Shown piece after piece: positions 8,009 to 16,832 of a stretch of 64,000 nucleotides of DNA (position 1 is its first letter; each line of letters starts with the position of its first letter). A model generated the notes under the pieces. It did no database searches, was not told the DNA's origin, and worked only from the letters and a program-made list of their open reading frames with translations. The position numbers were made by a program, and so were the translations under genes. The stretch is from Paenibacillus dendrobii (lineage in GTDB: Bacteria > Bacillota > Bacilli > Paenibacillales > Paenibacillaceae): positions 62,001 to 126,000 of the forward strand of contig NZ_WUBI01000001.1 in assembly GCF_009807035.1 (NCBI RefSeq). Reading direction: 5' to 3'.

Positions 8009-9808
8009 TTGAATATCCAGCCTAAACGGAATATGCCGAAGATGCCCCGGGTCCGGGAGTCCTTCCGGCTGCAGAGCATTCAGACGATCATTACCGTGTC
8101 CTTCACGCTCATGACGATTCTGGTCGTGATCGTCGTGAGCCTCATGCTCTATAACAAATTTAGCAAAACGGCAGAGGAAAACGCCCATCTGAATATTCAG
8201 CAGATTATCGAACAGGTCAACTACCATTTGGAGCTCTACGTAAAGGGAATGCAGGATATATATGAAGTGGTGGAAGGACAAATCAATGACACGCCCGACA
8301 TCTCGAGCCCTCTGCTGCGGGAACAGCTGACGACGCTGCTTCATACCCGGGAGGACTTGGTATCTGTCGGACTTTTTACCCCGGCGGGTAAGCTCGTCCT
8401 GGATATTCCCGATCTGGAAATGCGCAAGAATACGATGCTTGAGGAGCAGAGCTGGTTCGAATCCGCCCGTTCGCAGCCACAGAAACTCTCTTTTTCAGCC
8501 CCACATATCCAGAATCTATATAAAGGTCAATATAAATGGGTCGTCTCGCTGAGCCGGATGATCCAGTACAAGGATCATGGAACGATCAAAGAAGGCATTT
8601 TGCTCGTTGACGCCAACTTTCGGACGATTGATGAGCTCAGCCGCAAGGTCAGCCTGGGCAAACGCGGATATGCTTATATCATCGACGATCTCGGCAATCT
8701 TGTGTATCATCCGCAGCAGCAGCTGATCTATGCAGGCTTGAAATATGAAAACATGGAACCCGTATTAAAGTACGCCTACGGGAGCTATACCGACAAACCG
8801 ACGGGCGAGCCGAGGTACATCACGATCCGCACGGTTGAGCCCATCAAGTGGAAAGTCGTTGGCGTAGCCTACCCCGATGAAATCGTCACGACGAAAAAAG
8901 ACCTCAATCAGTTTATCTTCTGGTTTCTTCTGGTCGTATGCGCTGCCGTCGTCGTGCTGGCGATATTCGTTTCCGCGAAAATTTCACAGCCGCTGCGAAG
9001 GTTGGAAAAGTCGGTCCAAAGCGTCGGCCAAGGCGATTTCAGCACGCCGATCCATGTCAGCGGAGCGCATGAAGTGGTCCAATTATCCAAGCGCTTTAAC
9101 TTCATGCTTCATCGGATCCGGCAGCTGATGGATCAGATCATTCATGAACAGGAAGCCAAGCGTAAAAGCGAGCTCGACGTATTGCAGTCTCAGATCAATC
9201 CGCACTTCCTCTACAATACGCTCAATTCGGTCGTGCGCTTGGCGGAGAAGGGAAAGAAGGAAGAAATTGTCGCCACGATTACGTCGCTGTCAAAATTTTT
9301 CAGGATCAGCCTGAGCAAAGGTAAAAATATCATAACTCTGGAAGAAGAGCTTGAGCATGTCCGTCATTATTTGATCATTCAACAAATCCGCTTTAAAAAT
9401 AAATTCCACTATGCCATCGAATGCGAGGAGGAGGCCCTTGCTTGCCTGACGCTGAAGCTGATTCTTCAGCCGATCGTGGAAAACGCCATCCATCACGGCA
9501 TTGAGAAGATGTCCGACGAAGGCTTCATCCGCATCACGGCATCCCTTCAAGAGAAGCGGTTGGTGATTAAGATCGCGGACAACGGGCTCGGCATGACTCG
9601 GCAGATCATGGATCAGTTGCTCACCGGAAGCGTACGCAGCGGAGGTTCCGGGGTCGGGGTCAAAAACGTGAACGAGCGGATACGCCTGTATTACGGCAAA
9701 AACTTCGGTCTTAGCTTCGAGAGCGAACTGGAAGAAGGCACAACCGTGACGATAACGATGCCGGCGGAAAGAAATGAAGCCGAGCTGCAGGAAAGAGGGA
9801 TGTCATGA
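8009..9808 (+). CDS. Sensor histidine kinase (YesM family)
   Basis: A 599-residue membrane kinase: N-terminal helix (around residues 20-47), large extracellular cache-type sensor region, second helix (near 310-330), HAMP linker, His_kinase domain with the phospho-acceptor His399 in QINPHFLYNTLN, and an HATPase domain (VENAIHHG N-box, ADNGLGM, GVGVKNVNERI). This is the partner of the preceding regulator. The frame is open further upstream inside that gene, but GGAGG at 7993-7997 points to the in-frame TTG at 8009, five bases past the regulator stop; ATG 8033 is the other possibility. It overlaps the next gene by ATGA, so the lipoprotein is probably part of the same sensing complex. Confidence 0.88.
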   Translation: MNIQPKRNMPKMPRVRESFRLQSIQTIITVSFTLMTILVVIVVSLMLYNKFSKTAEENAHLNIQQIIEQVNYHLELYVKGMQDIYEVVEGQINDTPDISSPLLREQLTTLLHTREDLVSVGLFTPAGKLVLDIPDLEMRKNTMLEEQSWFESARSQPQKLSFSAPHIQNLYKGQYKWVVSLSRMIQYKDHGTIKEGILLVDANFRTIDELSRKVSLGKRGYAYIIDDLGNLVYHPQQQLIYAGLKYENMEPVLKYAYGSYTDKPTGEPRYITIRTVEPIKWKVVGVAYPDEIVTTKKDLNQFIFWFLLVVCAAVVVLAIFVSAKISQPLRRLEKSVQSVGQGDFSTPIHVSGAHEVVQLSKRFNFMLHRIRQLMDQIIHEQEAKRKSELDVLQSQINPHFLYNTLNSVVRLAEKGKKEEIVATITSLSKFFRISLSKGKNIITLEEELEHVRHYLIIQQIRFKNKFHYAIECEEEALACLTLKLILQPIVENAIHHGIEKMSDEGFIRITASLQEKRLVIKIADNGLGMTRQIMDQLLTGSVRSGGSGVGVKNVNERIRLYYGKNFGLSFESELEEGTTVTITMPAERNEAELQERGMS

Positions 9809-10791
9809 CGAGAATTCGTGCAGTCCGACTGAGGGTATATCTGATGCTTGCTTTGACGGTCATGCTGGCATCCTGCGGCGGGGGGGCGCCAAGCCTGTAT
9901 GTGCTTGAGAAGCCCAAAAACGTGGATATGATCGTCAAAATGAATCACGGCGATTTTTGGAAAACGGTGAAAATGGGAGCCGAAGTCGCAGCGAAGGAAT
10001 ACAACGTCAATCTGACTTTCAAGGCGCCCCAGAACGAAAGCGATATCGATGAACAGGTCCGGCTGATGGAGGAGTCCATTCAGAGCAACGCCGATGCCAT
10101 CATCCTGTCCGCCAGTGATTATATGGGGCTGGCACAGGTGACGGACCGGGCGGCCTATTACAAAATTCCTGTTATCTCCATGGATTCGGAAGTGGCTTCG
10201 GCGCGAATTAAGTTGTTCGTGGGCACGAACAATTACGAAGCGGGGCAAAAGGCGGCGAAGCGGCTGATCGATCTGATCGGACCTGAAAGCCGCATCGGCG
10301 TCATGAATTTCGTCAAGGGAGCCAAGAACGCGGATGAGCGCGAGGAAGGCTTCATGGATTACGTGGCGAGATATCCCGGTGTGGAGGTCGTGGACATTGA
10401 ATACTGCGAATCCGACGAACAGCTCGCGAGGCAGTTGACCCGGAACATGATGACGAAGCATCCCGACATCAATGGTATCGTGGCCTTGAACGAGGTGGCT
10501 TCCATCGGCACAGCCGAGGAAATCCAGGCGTCTGGGTACGGCGGAAAGGTCAAGATCATTACCTTCGACAGTACCGCCAAGGTTATGGAAATGCTGCAGG
10601 AAGGTATCGTGCAGGCGACCGTCGTCCAGAATCCCTTCAACAATGGGTATCTTGCGGTTCAGTATGCCGTTCAGGTGATGGAAGGCATCGAACTCGATGA
10701 TGAGAGGATTGATACGGAATCCAGGCTCATCGACCTCGGCAATATGCTGCAGTCCGATAATCAGAAGCTGCTGTTTCCTTTTGTAAAGTGA
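9805..10791 (+). CDS. Sugar-binding lipoprotein, probable sensor component
   Basis: A 328-residue protein with a lipoprotein signal (LMLALTVMLASC, Cys at the lipobox) followed by a periplasmic-binding-protein domain of the ribose/galactose class (DMIVKMNHGDFWKTVKMGAE, DAIILSASDY, PVISMDSEV, GIVALNEVASIGTAEE, ITFDSTA). It is fused by a four-base overlap to the kinase gene and is separated from the transporter genes by its own promoter region, so it is more likely to present a sugar to the kinase than to serve the importer. Three-component systems of this kind are known in Clostridium and Bacillales. The ligand is unknown; galactose or a related sugar is a guess from the neighbouring mgl genes. 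Confidence 0.82.
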   Translation: MTRIRAVRLRVYLMLALTVMLASCGGGAPSLYVLEKPKNVDMIVKMNHGDFWKTVKMGAEVAAKEYNVNLTFKAPQNESDIDEQVRLMEESIQSNADAIILSASDYMGLAQVTDRAAYYKIPVISMDSEVASARIKLFVGTNNYEAGQKAAKRLIDLIGPESRIGVMNFVKGAKNADEREEGFMDYVARYPGVEVVDIEYCESDEQLARQLTRNMMTKHPDINGIVALNEVASIGTAEEIQASGYGGKVKIITFDSTAKVMEMLQEGIVQATVVQNPFNNGYLAVQYAVQVMEGIELDDERIDTESRLIDLGNMLQSDNQKLLFPFVK

Positions 10792-10811
10792 ACGCAAAGC
10801 GCATATGCGTA

Positions 10812-10840
10812 TTGCCAAGGCATGAGAATTTTCATAGAAC
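10812..10840 (+). promoter_or_regulatory. Candidate promoter of mglBAC
   Basis: TTGCCA (10812-10817), 17 bases, TAGAAC (10835-10840), in the 150-base gap between the sensor lipoprotein and mglB. Confidence 0.4.
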
Positions 10841-10883
10841 ACAGGAGAATTTTATATTCGAATCCAGGCTTCGATCCAGCATA

Positions 10884-10898
10884 ATGAAAACGTATCCA
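10884..10898. promoter_or_regulatory. cre site upstream of mglB
   Basis: ATGAAAACGTATCCA agrees at every position with the cre consensus WTGNAANCGNWNNCW. It lies about 45 bases before the mglB start and downstream of the candidate promoter, a repressing position for CcpA. Binding is inferred. Confidence 0.55.
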
Positions 10899-10943
10899 AG
10901 GGGATGCGACAAATCAGTAGATAATCAGGAGGTCATAATTACG

Positions 10944-11999
10944 ATGAAAAAGATCACTTCCGTATTGCTCGCAGGCGCTCTGCTCGGCTCTGTTATGGCA
11001 GGATGCTCAAGCGGGAACGACAAAACCGCCACAGGTGACGGTGGGACCAAAAGCGCGGACAGCGGCAAGGAACCATCCGTCGGCGTAGCGATTTATAAGT
11101 TTGACGACACCTTCATGACAGGCGTCCGCAATTCCATCAAAACGAACGCTGAAGGCAAAGCGAAAGTAGACATCGTAGACAGCCAAAACTCCCAGCCGAC
11201 GCAAAACGATAAAGTTGACTTGTTCATTTCTAAAAAATCCAATGCGCTCGTTATTAACCCGGTTGACCGCACGGCAGCAGGCGTGATTATCGACAAGGCG
11301 CAAACCGCCAACATTCCGGTGGTATTCCTGAACCGCGAACCACTTCCCGAAGACATGAAGAAATGGGATAAAGTATACTACGTCGGCGCCAAAGCCGAGG
11401 AATCCGGCACGATGTCCGGCGAACTGATCGCCGATTACTGGAAAGCCCATCCCGAAGCGGACAAAAACAAGGACGGCGTACTGCAGTACATCATGCTGAA
11501 AGGCGAACCGGGTCACCAAGATGCCGAGCTGCGTACCAAATACTCCATCGAAGCGATTGAGAAAGCCGGCATCAAAGTAGAGAAACTGGAAGAAGACACC
11601 GCGATGTGGGATCGGGTCAAGGGCCAGGAAAAAATGGCAGCCTTCCTCGGAGCGCATGGCGACAAAATCGAAGCGGTGCTTGCCAACAATGACGACATGG
11701 CTCTTGGCGCGATCGAAGCGCTGAAAGCTGCAGGCTATTTTAAAGGTGACAAAATGATGCCGGTTGTAGGCGTTGACGCAACAGCTCCGGCCCTTGAAGC
11801 ATTGCAGGAAGGAACGCTTCTCGGTACCGTTCTGAATGATGCCAATAACCAAGGTAAAGCGGCCGTGTCGCTCGCAACCGTACTGGCGAAAGGCGAAACA
11901 CCTTCCAAAGACAATATCGGATTCGATATCACAGATAACCAGTATGTATGGATTCCATACAAAAAAATCACCAAAGACAATATCAATGATGCCAAATAA
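10944..11999 (+). CDS. mglB: Galactose/methylgalactoside-type ABC importer, substrate-binding lipoprotein
   Basis: A 351-residue binding protein of the MglB class. The lipobox is VMAGC near residue 23, followed by a Ser/Gly/Asp-rich linker and a type I binding domain (VGVAIYKFDDTFMTGVRN, ALVINPVDRTAAGVIIDKA, NIPVVFLNREP, VYYVGAKAEESG, AVLANNDDMALGAIEAL, PVVGVDATAPALEALQEG). These match galactose/glucose-binding MglB, whose pocket uses such Asp, Asn and Arg positions. An in-frame start at 10788 exists but would put 52 odd residues ahead of the signal peptide; AGGAGG at 10927-10932 supports ATG 10944. It is first in an mglBAC operon, preceded by a candidate promoter and cre box. Confidence 0.9.
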   Translation: MKKITSVLLAGALLGSVMAGCSSGNDKTATGDGGTKSADSGKEPSVGVAIYKFDDTFMTGVRNSIKTNAEGKAKVDIVDSQNSQPTQNDKVDLFISKKSNALVINPVDRTAAGVIIDKAQTANIPVVFLNREPLPEDMKKWDKVYYVGAKAEESGTMSGELIADYWKAHPEADKNKDGVLQYIMLKGEPGHQDAELRTKYSIEAIEKAGIKVEKLEEDTAMWDRVKGQEKMAAFLGAHGDKIEAVLANNDDMALGAIEALKAAGYFKGDKMMPVVGVDATAPALEALQEGTLLGTVLNDANNQGKAAVSLATVLAKGETPSKDNIGFDITDNQYVWIPYKKITKDNINDAK

Positions 12000-12046
12000 C
12001 CAAGCGAATGCATAGAACGAGCGTCAATATAAATAACCATCCTGCC

Positions 12047-12076
12047 GGAAGCGGCGGCTGTCACGGCCGTCCTTCC
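12047..12076 (+). other. Imperfect intercistronic hairpin between mglB and mglA
   Basis: GGAAGCGGCGGC (12047-12058) pairs imperfectly with GGCCGTCCTTCC (12065-12076). No T-run follows. It may protect the mglB message 3' end, as stem-loops do behind many binding-protein genes. Confidence 0.35.
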
Positions 12077-12110
12077 ACATGGTAGGGATGAGGAGCAGGG
12101 AGCGGAAACG

Positions 12111-13622
12111 ATGGCTCAAAGCGAGTACTTTTTGGAAATGAACGGAATTTCCAAGGAATTCCCGGGCGTTAAGGCACTGGATGATGTCACGCTAAAGGTT
12201 AGGCCCGGCACGGTTCATGCCCTGATGGGGGAGAACGGCGCCGGCAAATCGACGCTGATGAAATGCTTGTACGGGATCTACTCGCCGGATGCGGGAGAGA
12301 TTCTGCTGGACGGACAGAAGGTCCAAATTCAAAATTCCAAGGATGCGCTGAATCACGGCATATCCATGATTCATCAGGAGCTGCATCCCGTGCCGTTCCG
12401 CAATGTCATGGAAAATATCTGGCTGGGACGTTTCCCTTCCTTCGGCTGGGGCCCGGTCCAGTTCATTGATCATAAGAAAATGTATAGAGATACGGAAAAG
12501 CTTTTCAAAGAACTTGACATCGACTTGCACCCAGACACCATCGTAGGGAAGCTGTCGGTTTCCAAGATTCAGTCGATCGAGATCGCCAAAGCGGTTTCCT
12601 TCGAATCCAAAGTCATCATTATGGACGAACCTACTTCTTCCTTAACGAGCGTAGAGGTGGAGCATCTATTCCGAATCATACGGGATCTCAAGAAGCGCGG
12701 CGTTGCCATCATCTACATTTCGCACAAAATGGAAGAGATTTTGCAAATATGCGACGAGGTTACGATTATGCGAGACGGCCAAAAAATCGGCACTTGGCTT
12801 GCCGCTGAACTGACCACGGATCTGATCATTTCCAAAATGGTCGGACGCGATCTGACCCAGCGGTTCCCTGACCGTGAAAACGTCCCAGGGGACGTTCTTC
12901 TTGAGGTCAATGGAATTACCTCGCTGCTACCCAAATCCTTCAAGGATATTTCCTTTGAGCTTCGAAAAGGCGAGATTCTGGGCATAGGCGGTCTAGTCGG
13001 CGCACAGCGTACCGAGCTGATTGAGGCGCTGTTCGGCTTGCGCGGCTTCTCGTCCGGACATATCAAGGTACGTGGCAAAGAGGTGAAGATCAGAACGCCC
13101 GAGGATGCCATTAAGCAGGGGATGGCGCTTTTGACCGAGGAACGGCGGGTAACAGGGATATTTCCAGTGCTGCCGGTCCACGAGAATGCATCGATCGCGA
13201 ATCTCAGCCGGTACCGCAAACTGCTGTTTTTCCTTGATGGACGCAAGAAGAGGAAAGAAGCGGATATTATGGTCGACAAGCTCCGCACTAAGACGCCTAC
13301 GTCTAACACCCTGATTATGAACCTTTCAGGGGGCAACCAGCAAAAAGTGCTTTTGGCAAGATGGCTGCTCACCGAGCCGGAAATCCTTTTGCTCGACGAA
13401 CCGACCCGTGGAATCGATGTGGGGGCCAAATTCGAGATTTATACGATCATCAAGGATCTTGCCAAGCAGGGCAAAAGCATCATCATGATCTCTTCTGAGA
13501 TGCCTGAGCTGATTGGAATGTCTGACAGAATCATAGTCATGTCCGAAGGACGCCTTACCGGAATTCTGGAAGGAGATGCCGCCTCGGAAGAAGAGATTAT
13601 GCGGCTGGCTGCACAGCATTAA
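12111..13622 (+). CDS. mglA: Galactose/methylgalactoside importer ATP-binding protein
   Basis: A 503-residue tandem ATPase, the usual size for MglA/RbsA/XylG. The first domain has Walker A GENGAGKST (around residue 40), a signature variant LSVSKIQ and Walker B VIIMDEPTSSL. The second has the family's degenerate Walker A (GGLVGAQRTE), signature LSGGNQQK and Walker B LLLDEPTRGID. The LSVSxxQ form of the first signature is typical of MglA proteins. It energises uptake through the permease encoded next. The start has GGGAGCGG a few bases upstream. This is the only importer in the window that has its own ATPase. Confidence 0.93.
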   Translation: MAQSEYFLEMNGISKEFPGVKALDDVTLKVRPGTVHALMGENGAGKSTLMKCLYGIYSPDAGEILLDGQKVQIQNSKDALNHGISMIHQELHPVPFRNVMENIWLGRFPSFGWGPVQFIDHKKMYRDTEKLFKELDIDLHPDTIVGKLSVSKIQSIEIAKAVSFESKVIIMDEPTSSLTSVEVEHLFRIIRDLKKRGVAIIYISHKMEEILQICDEVTIMRDGQKIGTWLAAELTTDLIISKMVGRDLTQRFPDRENVPGDVLLEVNGITSLLPKSFKDISFELRKGEILGIGGLVGAQRTELIEALFGLRGFSSGHIKVRGKEVKIRTPEDAIKQGMALLTEERRVTGIFPVLPVHENASIANLSRYRKLLFFLDGRKKRKEADIMVDKLRTKTPTSNTLIMNLSGGNQQKVLLARWLLTEPEILLLDEPTRGIDVGAKFEIYTIIKDLAKQGKSIIMISSEMPELIGMSDRIIVMSEGRLTGILEGDAASEEEIMRLAAQH

Positions 13623-13644
13623 AGACATCAAAGGAGGAGATCCG

Positions 13645-14673
13645 ATGCTGAATACGAAAAAATTGGGCGGAAGCAAAAGCTTGCAGAGCTTCACATCCCA
13701 ATACGCCATTTATATCGTTCTGGTACTGCTTGTGATCGGGATCACGATTTATAACCCTTCATTTTTATCTATAGACTCTCTGCGCAATATTCTGATTCAG
13801 TCTTCCACAAGGGCCATCATTGCTTTGGGAGTAGCTTTTATTCTCATTACTGCGGGCACGGACTTGTCCGCAGGACGCATCGTAGGTTTGACGGCGGTGG
13901 TTTCCGCATCGATGCTGCAAACGGCAACGTACGCCAATCGATTTTTTCCGGATTTACCTCAGGTATGGCTTGTGTTGCCGATCCTTTTGGCTATTCTAGT
14001 CGGTTTAATTTGCGGTTTGATCAACGGAATCGTAGTGGCGAAGCTGCACGTGCCACCGTTTATTGCAACGCTCGGCACGATGGTCGCGGTATATGGCCTG
14101 AACTCAATGTATTTTGATATGGATCCAAACAATTCGCAGCCGATCGGAGGTCTTCGTAAGGATTTTACAAAGATAGGCTCGGGATCCATCGGTACTGGAC
14201 AGTATTCGATTCCTTACATCGTCCTGATCGCCATCTTCGTAGCCTTCATTGTGTGGGTCATCTTCAATAAAACCAAGCTTGGCAAAAACATGTACGCCAT
14301 CGGCGGCAACGTGCAGGCTGCCAAGGTATCCGGTATTAACGTCGCCAAGTATCTGATTTATATTTACATGATTGCTGGCGCTCTATACGGATTGGCTGGC
14401 GTGCTTGAAGCTTCCCGCACCGGCGGAGCGACGAATAACTATGGCAATATGTACGAACTGGATGCGATTGCTGCGTGCGTTGTCGGCGGCGTGTCCACAA
14501 CTGGCGGCATCGGTACGGTTCCGGGAGTCATGGTAGGCGTCTTGATCTTTACGATTATCAACTACGGCTTGACGTTTATCGGCATAAGCCCGTACTGGCA
14601 GTTGATTGTCAAAGGTTTGATTATTGTGGCTGCCGTCGCTTTCGATATGCGTAAATACGCGGCAAAAAAATAA
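13645..14673 (+). CDS. mglC: Galactose/methylgalactoside importer permease
   Basis: A 342-residue membrane protein with about ten hydrophobic segments, matching MglC closely in signature stretches: IIALGVAFILITAGTDLSAGR, PPFIATLGTMVAVYGLNS, AIGGNVQAAKVSGINV, YELDAIAACVVGGVSTTGG and INYGLTFIGISPYWQ. It forms the membrane channel of the importer with mglB and mglA. The frame is open back to 13576 within mglA, but AAGGAGGAG (13631-13639) just before ATG 13645 fixes the start 22 bases after the mglA stop. It ends the operon; a terminator follows. Confidence 0.92.
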   Translation: MLNTKKLGGSKSLQSFTSQYAIYIVLVLLVIGITIYNPSFLSIDSLRNILIQSSTRAIIALGVAFILITAGTDLSAGRIVGLTAVVSASMLQTATYANRFFPDLPQVWLVLPILLAILVGLICGLINGIVVAKLHVPPFIATLGTMVAVYGLNSMYFDMDPNNSQPIGGLRKDFTKIGSGSIGTGQYSIPYIVLIAIFVAFIVWVIFNKTKLGKNMYAIGGNVQAAKVSGINVAKYLIYIYMIAGALYGLAGVLEASRTGGATNNYGNMYELDAIAACVVGGVSTTGGIGTVPGVMVGVLIFTIINYGLTFIGISPYWQLIVKGLIIVAAVAFDMRKYAAKK

Positions 14674-14696
14674 AGTTGAACCGTCCGGATCACTCA

Positions 14697-14722
14697 CCGC
14701 AGCCTTAGGGTTGCGGTTTATT
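14697..14722 (+). terminator. Terminator of the mgl operon
   Basis: CCGCAGCC (14697-14704), TTAG loop, GGTTGCGG (14709-14716) with one G-U pair, then TTTATT. A modest T-run, so moderate strength. Confidence 0.65.
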
Positions 14723-14872
14723 CTCGTTAGGTGAATTTGGAAAACAATTTCCATTATTTGAGGACTCCACAAAAAAAACAATCATGTTACAATGTTTGAG
14801 TAAGAGATGACAACTTTGTAACCGGAGCTTATCACCCATTCTGGTTGAACACAACAAGAAGGAGATGTATCC

Positions 14873-15670
14873 ATGAAGAACAAAAAAATGATGAAGACAT
14901 TGATCAGCACAGCATGTGCTGCAGTATTAGCAGTAGGCCTAATGGGAGCAGGTCCTGCATCGGCAGCATCCGCCCAGCAAAACAATGCGCCAACGGAAAG
15001 CAATCTGCAAAGTATTCAGAATCTGCAATCCTATCTGCAAAAATGGCTGCAAAACAACGGCAGTGCTTATATTTTTAAATATCAGTTCCAATTTCCAAGC
15101 ACAGGTCATGTGACCAAGCCAGAAACTTCGAAGCCGGAAACTTCCAAACCGGAGACATCCAAGCCTGAGACATCCAAACCATCCAAACCAGAGACGTCTA
15201 AACCGGAAACTTCGAAGCCAGAAACGTCCAAACCAGAGACATCCAAGCCAGAAACATCTAAACCGGAAACTTCGAAGCCATCTACCGATACTTCGAACCA
15301 ATCGAGCTATGCTGCTGAAGTGATCAAGTTAGTGAACCAGGAACGTGCCAAAGCAGGACTCAAAGCCCTGACTGAAAACACTAAATTGTCGGGCATGGCG
15401 CTGGACAAGGCTAAAGACATGAATAACAACAACTATTTCGACCATAACTCTCCGACTTACGGATCCCCGTTTGACATGATGAAGAAATATGGAATTTCTT
15501 ACAGCTATGCCGGTGAGAATATTGCCAAAGGCCAGAAGACTCCATCTGACGTAATGACAGCATGGATGAACAGTGAAGGTCATCGTGCCAACATTCTGAA
15601 CAGCAACTACACAACAATCGGTGTAGCTTACTATAACGGATATTGGGTTCAAGAGTTTATCGCGAACTAA
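14873..15670 (+). CDS. Secreted CAP-domain protein with KPETS repeats
   Basis: A 265-residue exported protein. A signal peptide (basic MKNKKMMK, hydrophobic core, cleavage near ASA at about residue 33) is followed by a Gln/Asn-rich stretch, a low-complexity linker of ten KPETS units (residues 82-134, broken once by KPS) and a C-terminal CAP/SCP domain of the YkwD type (residues 146-265). The domain keeps the family's features: LVNQERAKAGLKAL, a His in FDHNSPTYGS, YAGENIA, and NSEGHRANILN with its GHR motif. CAP proteins of spore-formers are extracellular or wall/spore-coat associated; their biochemical activity is unsettled. The linker would span or contact the cell wall. AGAAGGAGATG before ATG 14873 gives a strong start. 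It is a single gene with its own terminator. Confidence 0.9.
   Translation: MKNKKMMKTLISTACAAVLAVGLMGAGPASAASAQQNNAPTESNLQSIQNLQSYLQKWLQNNGSAYIFKYQFQFPSTGHVTKPETSKPETSKPETSKPETSKPSKPETSKPETSKPETSKPETSKPETSKPETSKPSTDTSNQSSYAAEVIKLVNQERAKAGLKALTENTKLSGMALDKAKDMNNNNYFDHNSPTYGSPFDMMKKYGISYSYAGENIAKGQKTPSDVMTAWMNSEGHRANILNSNYTTIGVAYYNGYWVQEFIAN
15116..15274 (+). repeat. 15-base tandem coding repeat (KPETS)
   Basis: Ten 15-base units encoding Lys-Pro-Glu-Thr-Ser, with one 9-base KPS insertion after the fourth. Units differ by synonymous changes (for example GAA/GAG, ACT/ACG/ACA, TCG/TCC/TCT), so the array is not freshly amplified. Such arrays commonly vary in copy number between strains. Confidence 0.9.
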
Positions 15671-15683
15671 TACATTGGATCAT

Positions 15684-15719
15684 GAAGCCCGTTTCTTCTA
15701 AGAAACGGGCTTCTTTTTG
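15684..15719 (+). terminator. Terminator of the CAP-domain gene
   Basis: A perfect 14-base stem, GAAGCCCGTTTCTT with AAGAAACGGGCTTC, around CT, followed by TTTTTGA. Confidence 0.93.
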
Positions 15720-15964
15720 ATATATCCCAGTGCCTTTCGCTCATCTGCCTTGTTCACAGAAAATTCGCATGCGGGCTTCCAGAAGTGAAGGAGAAACGTT
15801 TATTAGGTCCTTATAATTCACATATTAGAGGAAAATGCTGAGCATACAAAAGAGATATGCCGTCGAATTTGCAAATTTTACATAGAAGTTTTATGTTTAT
15901 GTACATATGTAATTGGCGGAATAAAATTGTTAATGCCATCACGGATGGACATGGAGGGATCTGT

Positions 15965-16804
15965 TTGAATTCATCGAAATGGATTTGGCGCATTGTAAGC
16001 ATGGTATCGATTGTGGCTACGGTCCTCCTGCTTGTCGGTTTTGTCTATGCGATTAAGGATATACAGCATCCGCAGGCCGAACAAACGGCATCAACGGCAA
16101 AGCCTCAAGAGAACACGGGAGCGAAAAGCCCGGATGCCCAGAAGGAAATCAAGATTGCGGTAATTGGCGATTCGCTGGCCAAAGGGACCGGAGATAATTC
16201 CGGTATGGGATTCGCACGCCGAACCGTGGCGGAGTTGTCGAAGGATACCGGCAAGAAGGTTACGTTGCTCAATAATCTGGGTATCAATGGCCTTACAACG
16301 ACCGGACTCCTGCCGAAGCTGGAGGAGCGGGGGACACAATATGTCCTTGGACAAGCGGATATCATTCTTTTATCCATCGGGGGCAATGATTTGTTTCAAG
16401 GCGCGGATCTCGCTGCAAAAGGCATCAGCGGTACATCTTCGACAGCAACGGGCCAGGAGATGGATCCGAAAGACCTTTTGAAGGGGCTCCCCAAGGCTTC
16501 AACACAGTTAAAGGCCATATTGGAACGCCTTCGCGCCCTTAATCCTGACGCTTGGATTGTTTATGTCGGATTATATAATCCCTTTGGGGATATCGAAGAC
16601 CTCAAGATACCGGGTAATCAAGCGGTATCGAGCTGGAATCAAACTGCGCTCGAAACCATTAACAAATACAGCAGCATGACGCTTGTTCCGACCTTTGATC
16701 TTTTTCAGCATAATTTGGACAAATACTTGTCAACAGATCATTTTCATCCCAATGGCGACGGTTATCAGCAAATTGCTGAACGCATCGCCCAGGGAATCCG
16801 TTAG
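15965..16804 (+). CDS. SGNH/GDSL-family esterase or lipase, membrane-anchored or secreted
   Basis: A 279-residue protein with an N-terminal hydrophobic segment (residues 5-28, IVSMVSIVATVLLLVGFVYAI) acting as an anchor or signal, a short linker and an SGNH hydrolase domain. Block I is IAVIGDSLAKG (nucleophile Ser), block III is SIGGNDL (oxyanion Asn), and block V is DHFHPNGDGY (catalytic Asp and His). It should hydrolyse an ester, possibly of lysophospholipid or acetylated wall polymer; the substrate is not known. The frame opens at 15857, but GGAGGG (15953-15958) directs initiation to the TTG at 15965. The next gene begins 29 bases later. Confidence 0.85.
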   Translation: MNSSKWIWRIVSMVSIVATVLLLVGFVYAIKDIQHPQAEQTASTAKPQENTGAKSPDAQKEIKIAVIGDSLAKGTGDNSGMGFARRTVAELSKDTGKKVTLLNNLGINGLTTTGLLPKLEERGTQYVLGQADIILLSIGGNDLFQGADLAAKGISGTSSTATGQEMDPKDLLKGLPKASTQLKAILERLRALNPDAWIVYVGLYNPFGDIEDLKIPGNQAVSSWNQTALETINKYSSMTLVPTFDLFQHNLDKYLSTDHFHPNGDGYQQIAERIAQGIR

Positions 16805-16832
16805 TTCAACAACGAAGAAGGGAGTGAAGTGA

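Noticed and set aside
9691..10842. A 383-codon open frame on the minus strand opposite the sensing lipoprotein gene
   Set aside because: It mirrors the codon pattern of the real + strand gene, has no family motifs and its product is His/Arg-rich with no ribosome site. Likewise the long minus frames at 7138-8079, 3107-3886 and 11007-11852.
10788..10943. Extended start of mglB at 10788
   Set aside because: It would place about 52 residues ahead of a complete lipoprotein signal peptide, and AGGAGG supports ATG 10944. The segment also holds the candidate promoter and cre box.
15116..15274. Regular repeats considered as a CRISPR array
   Set aside because: The 15-base units are directly adjacent, lack spacers and encode KPETS in frame within a secreted protein.
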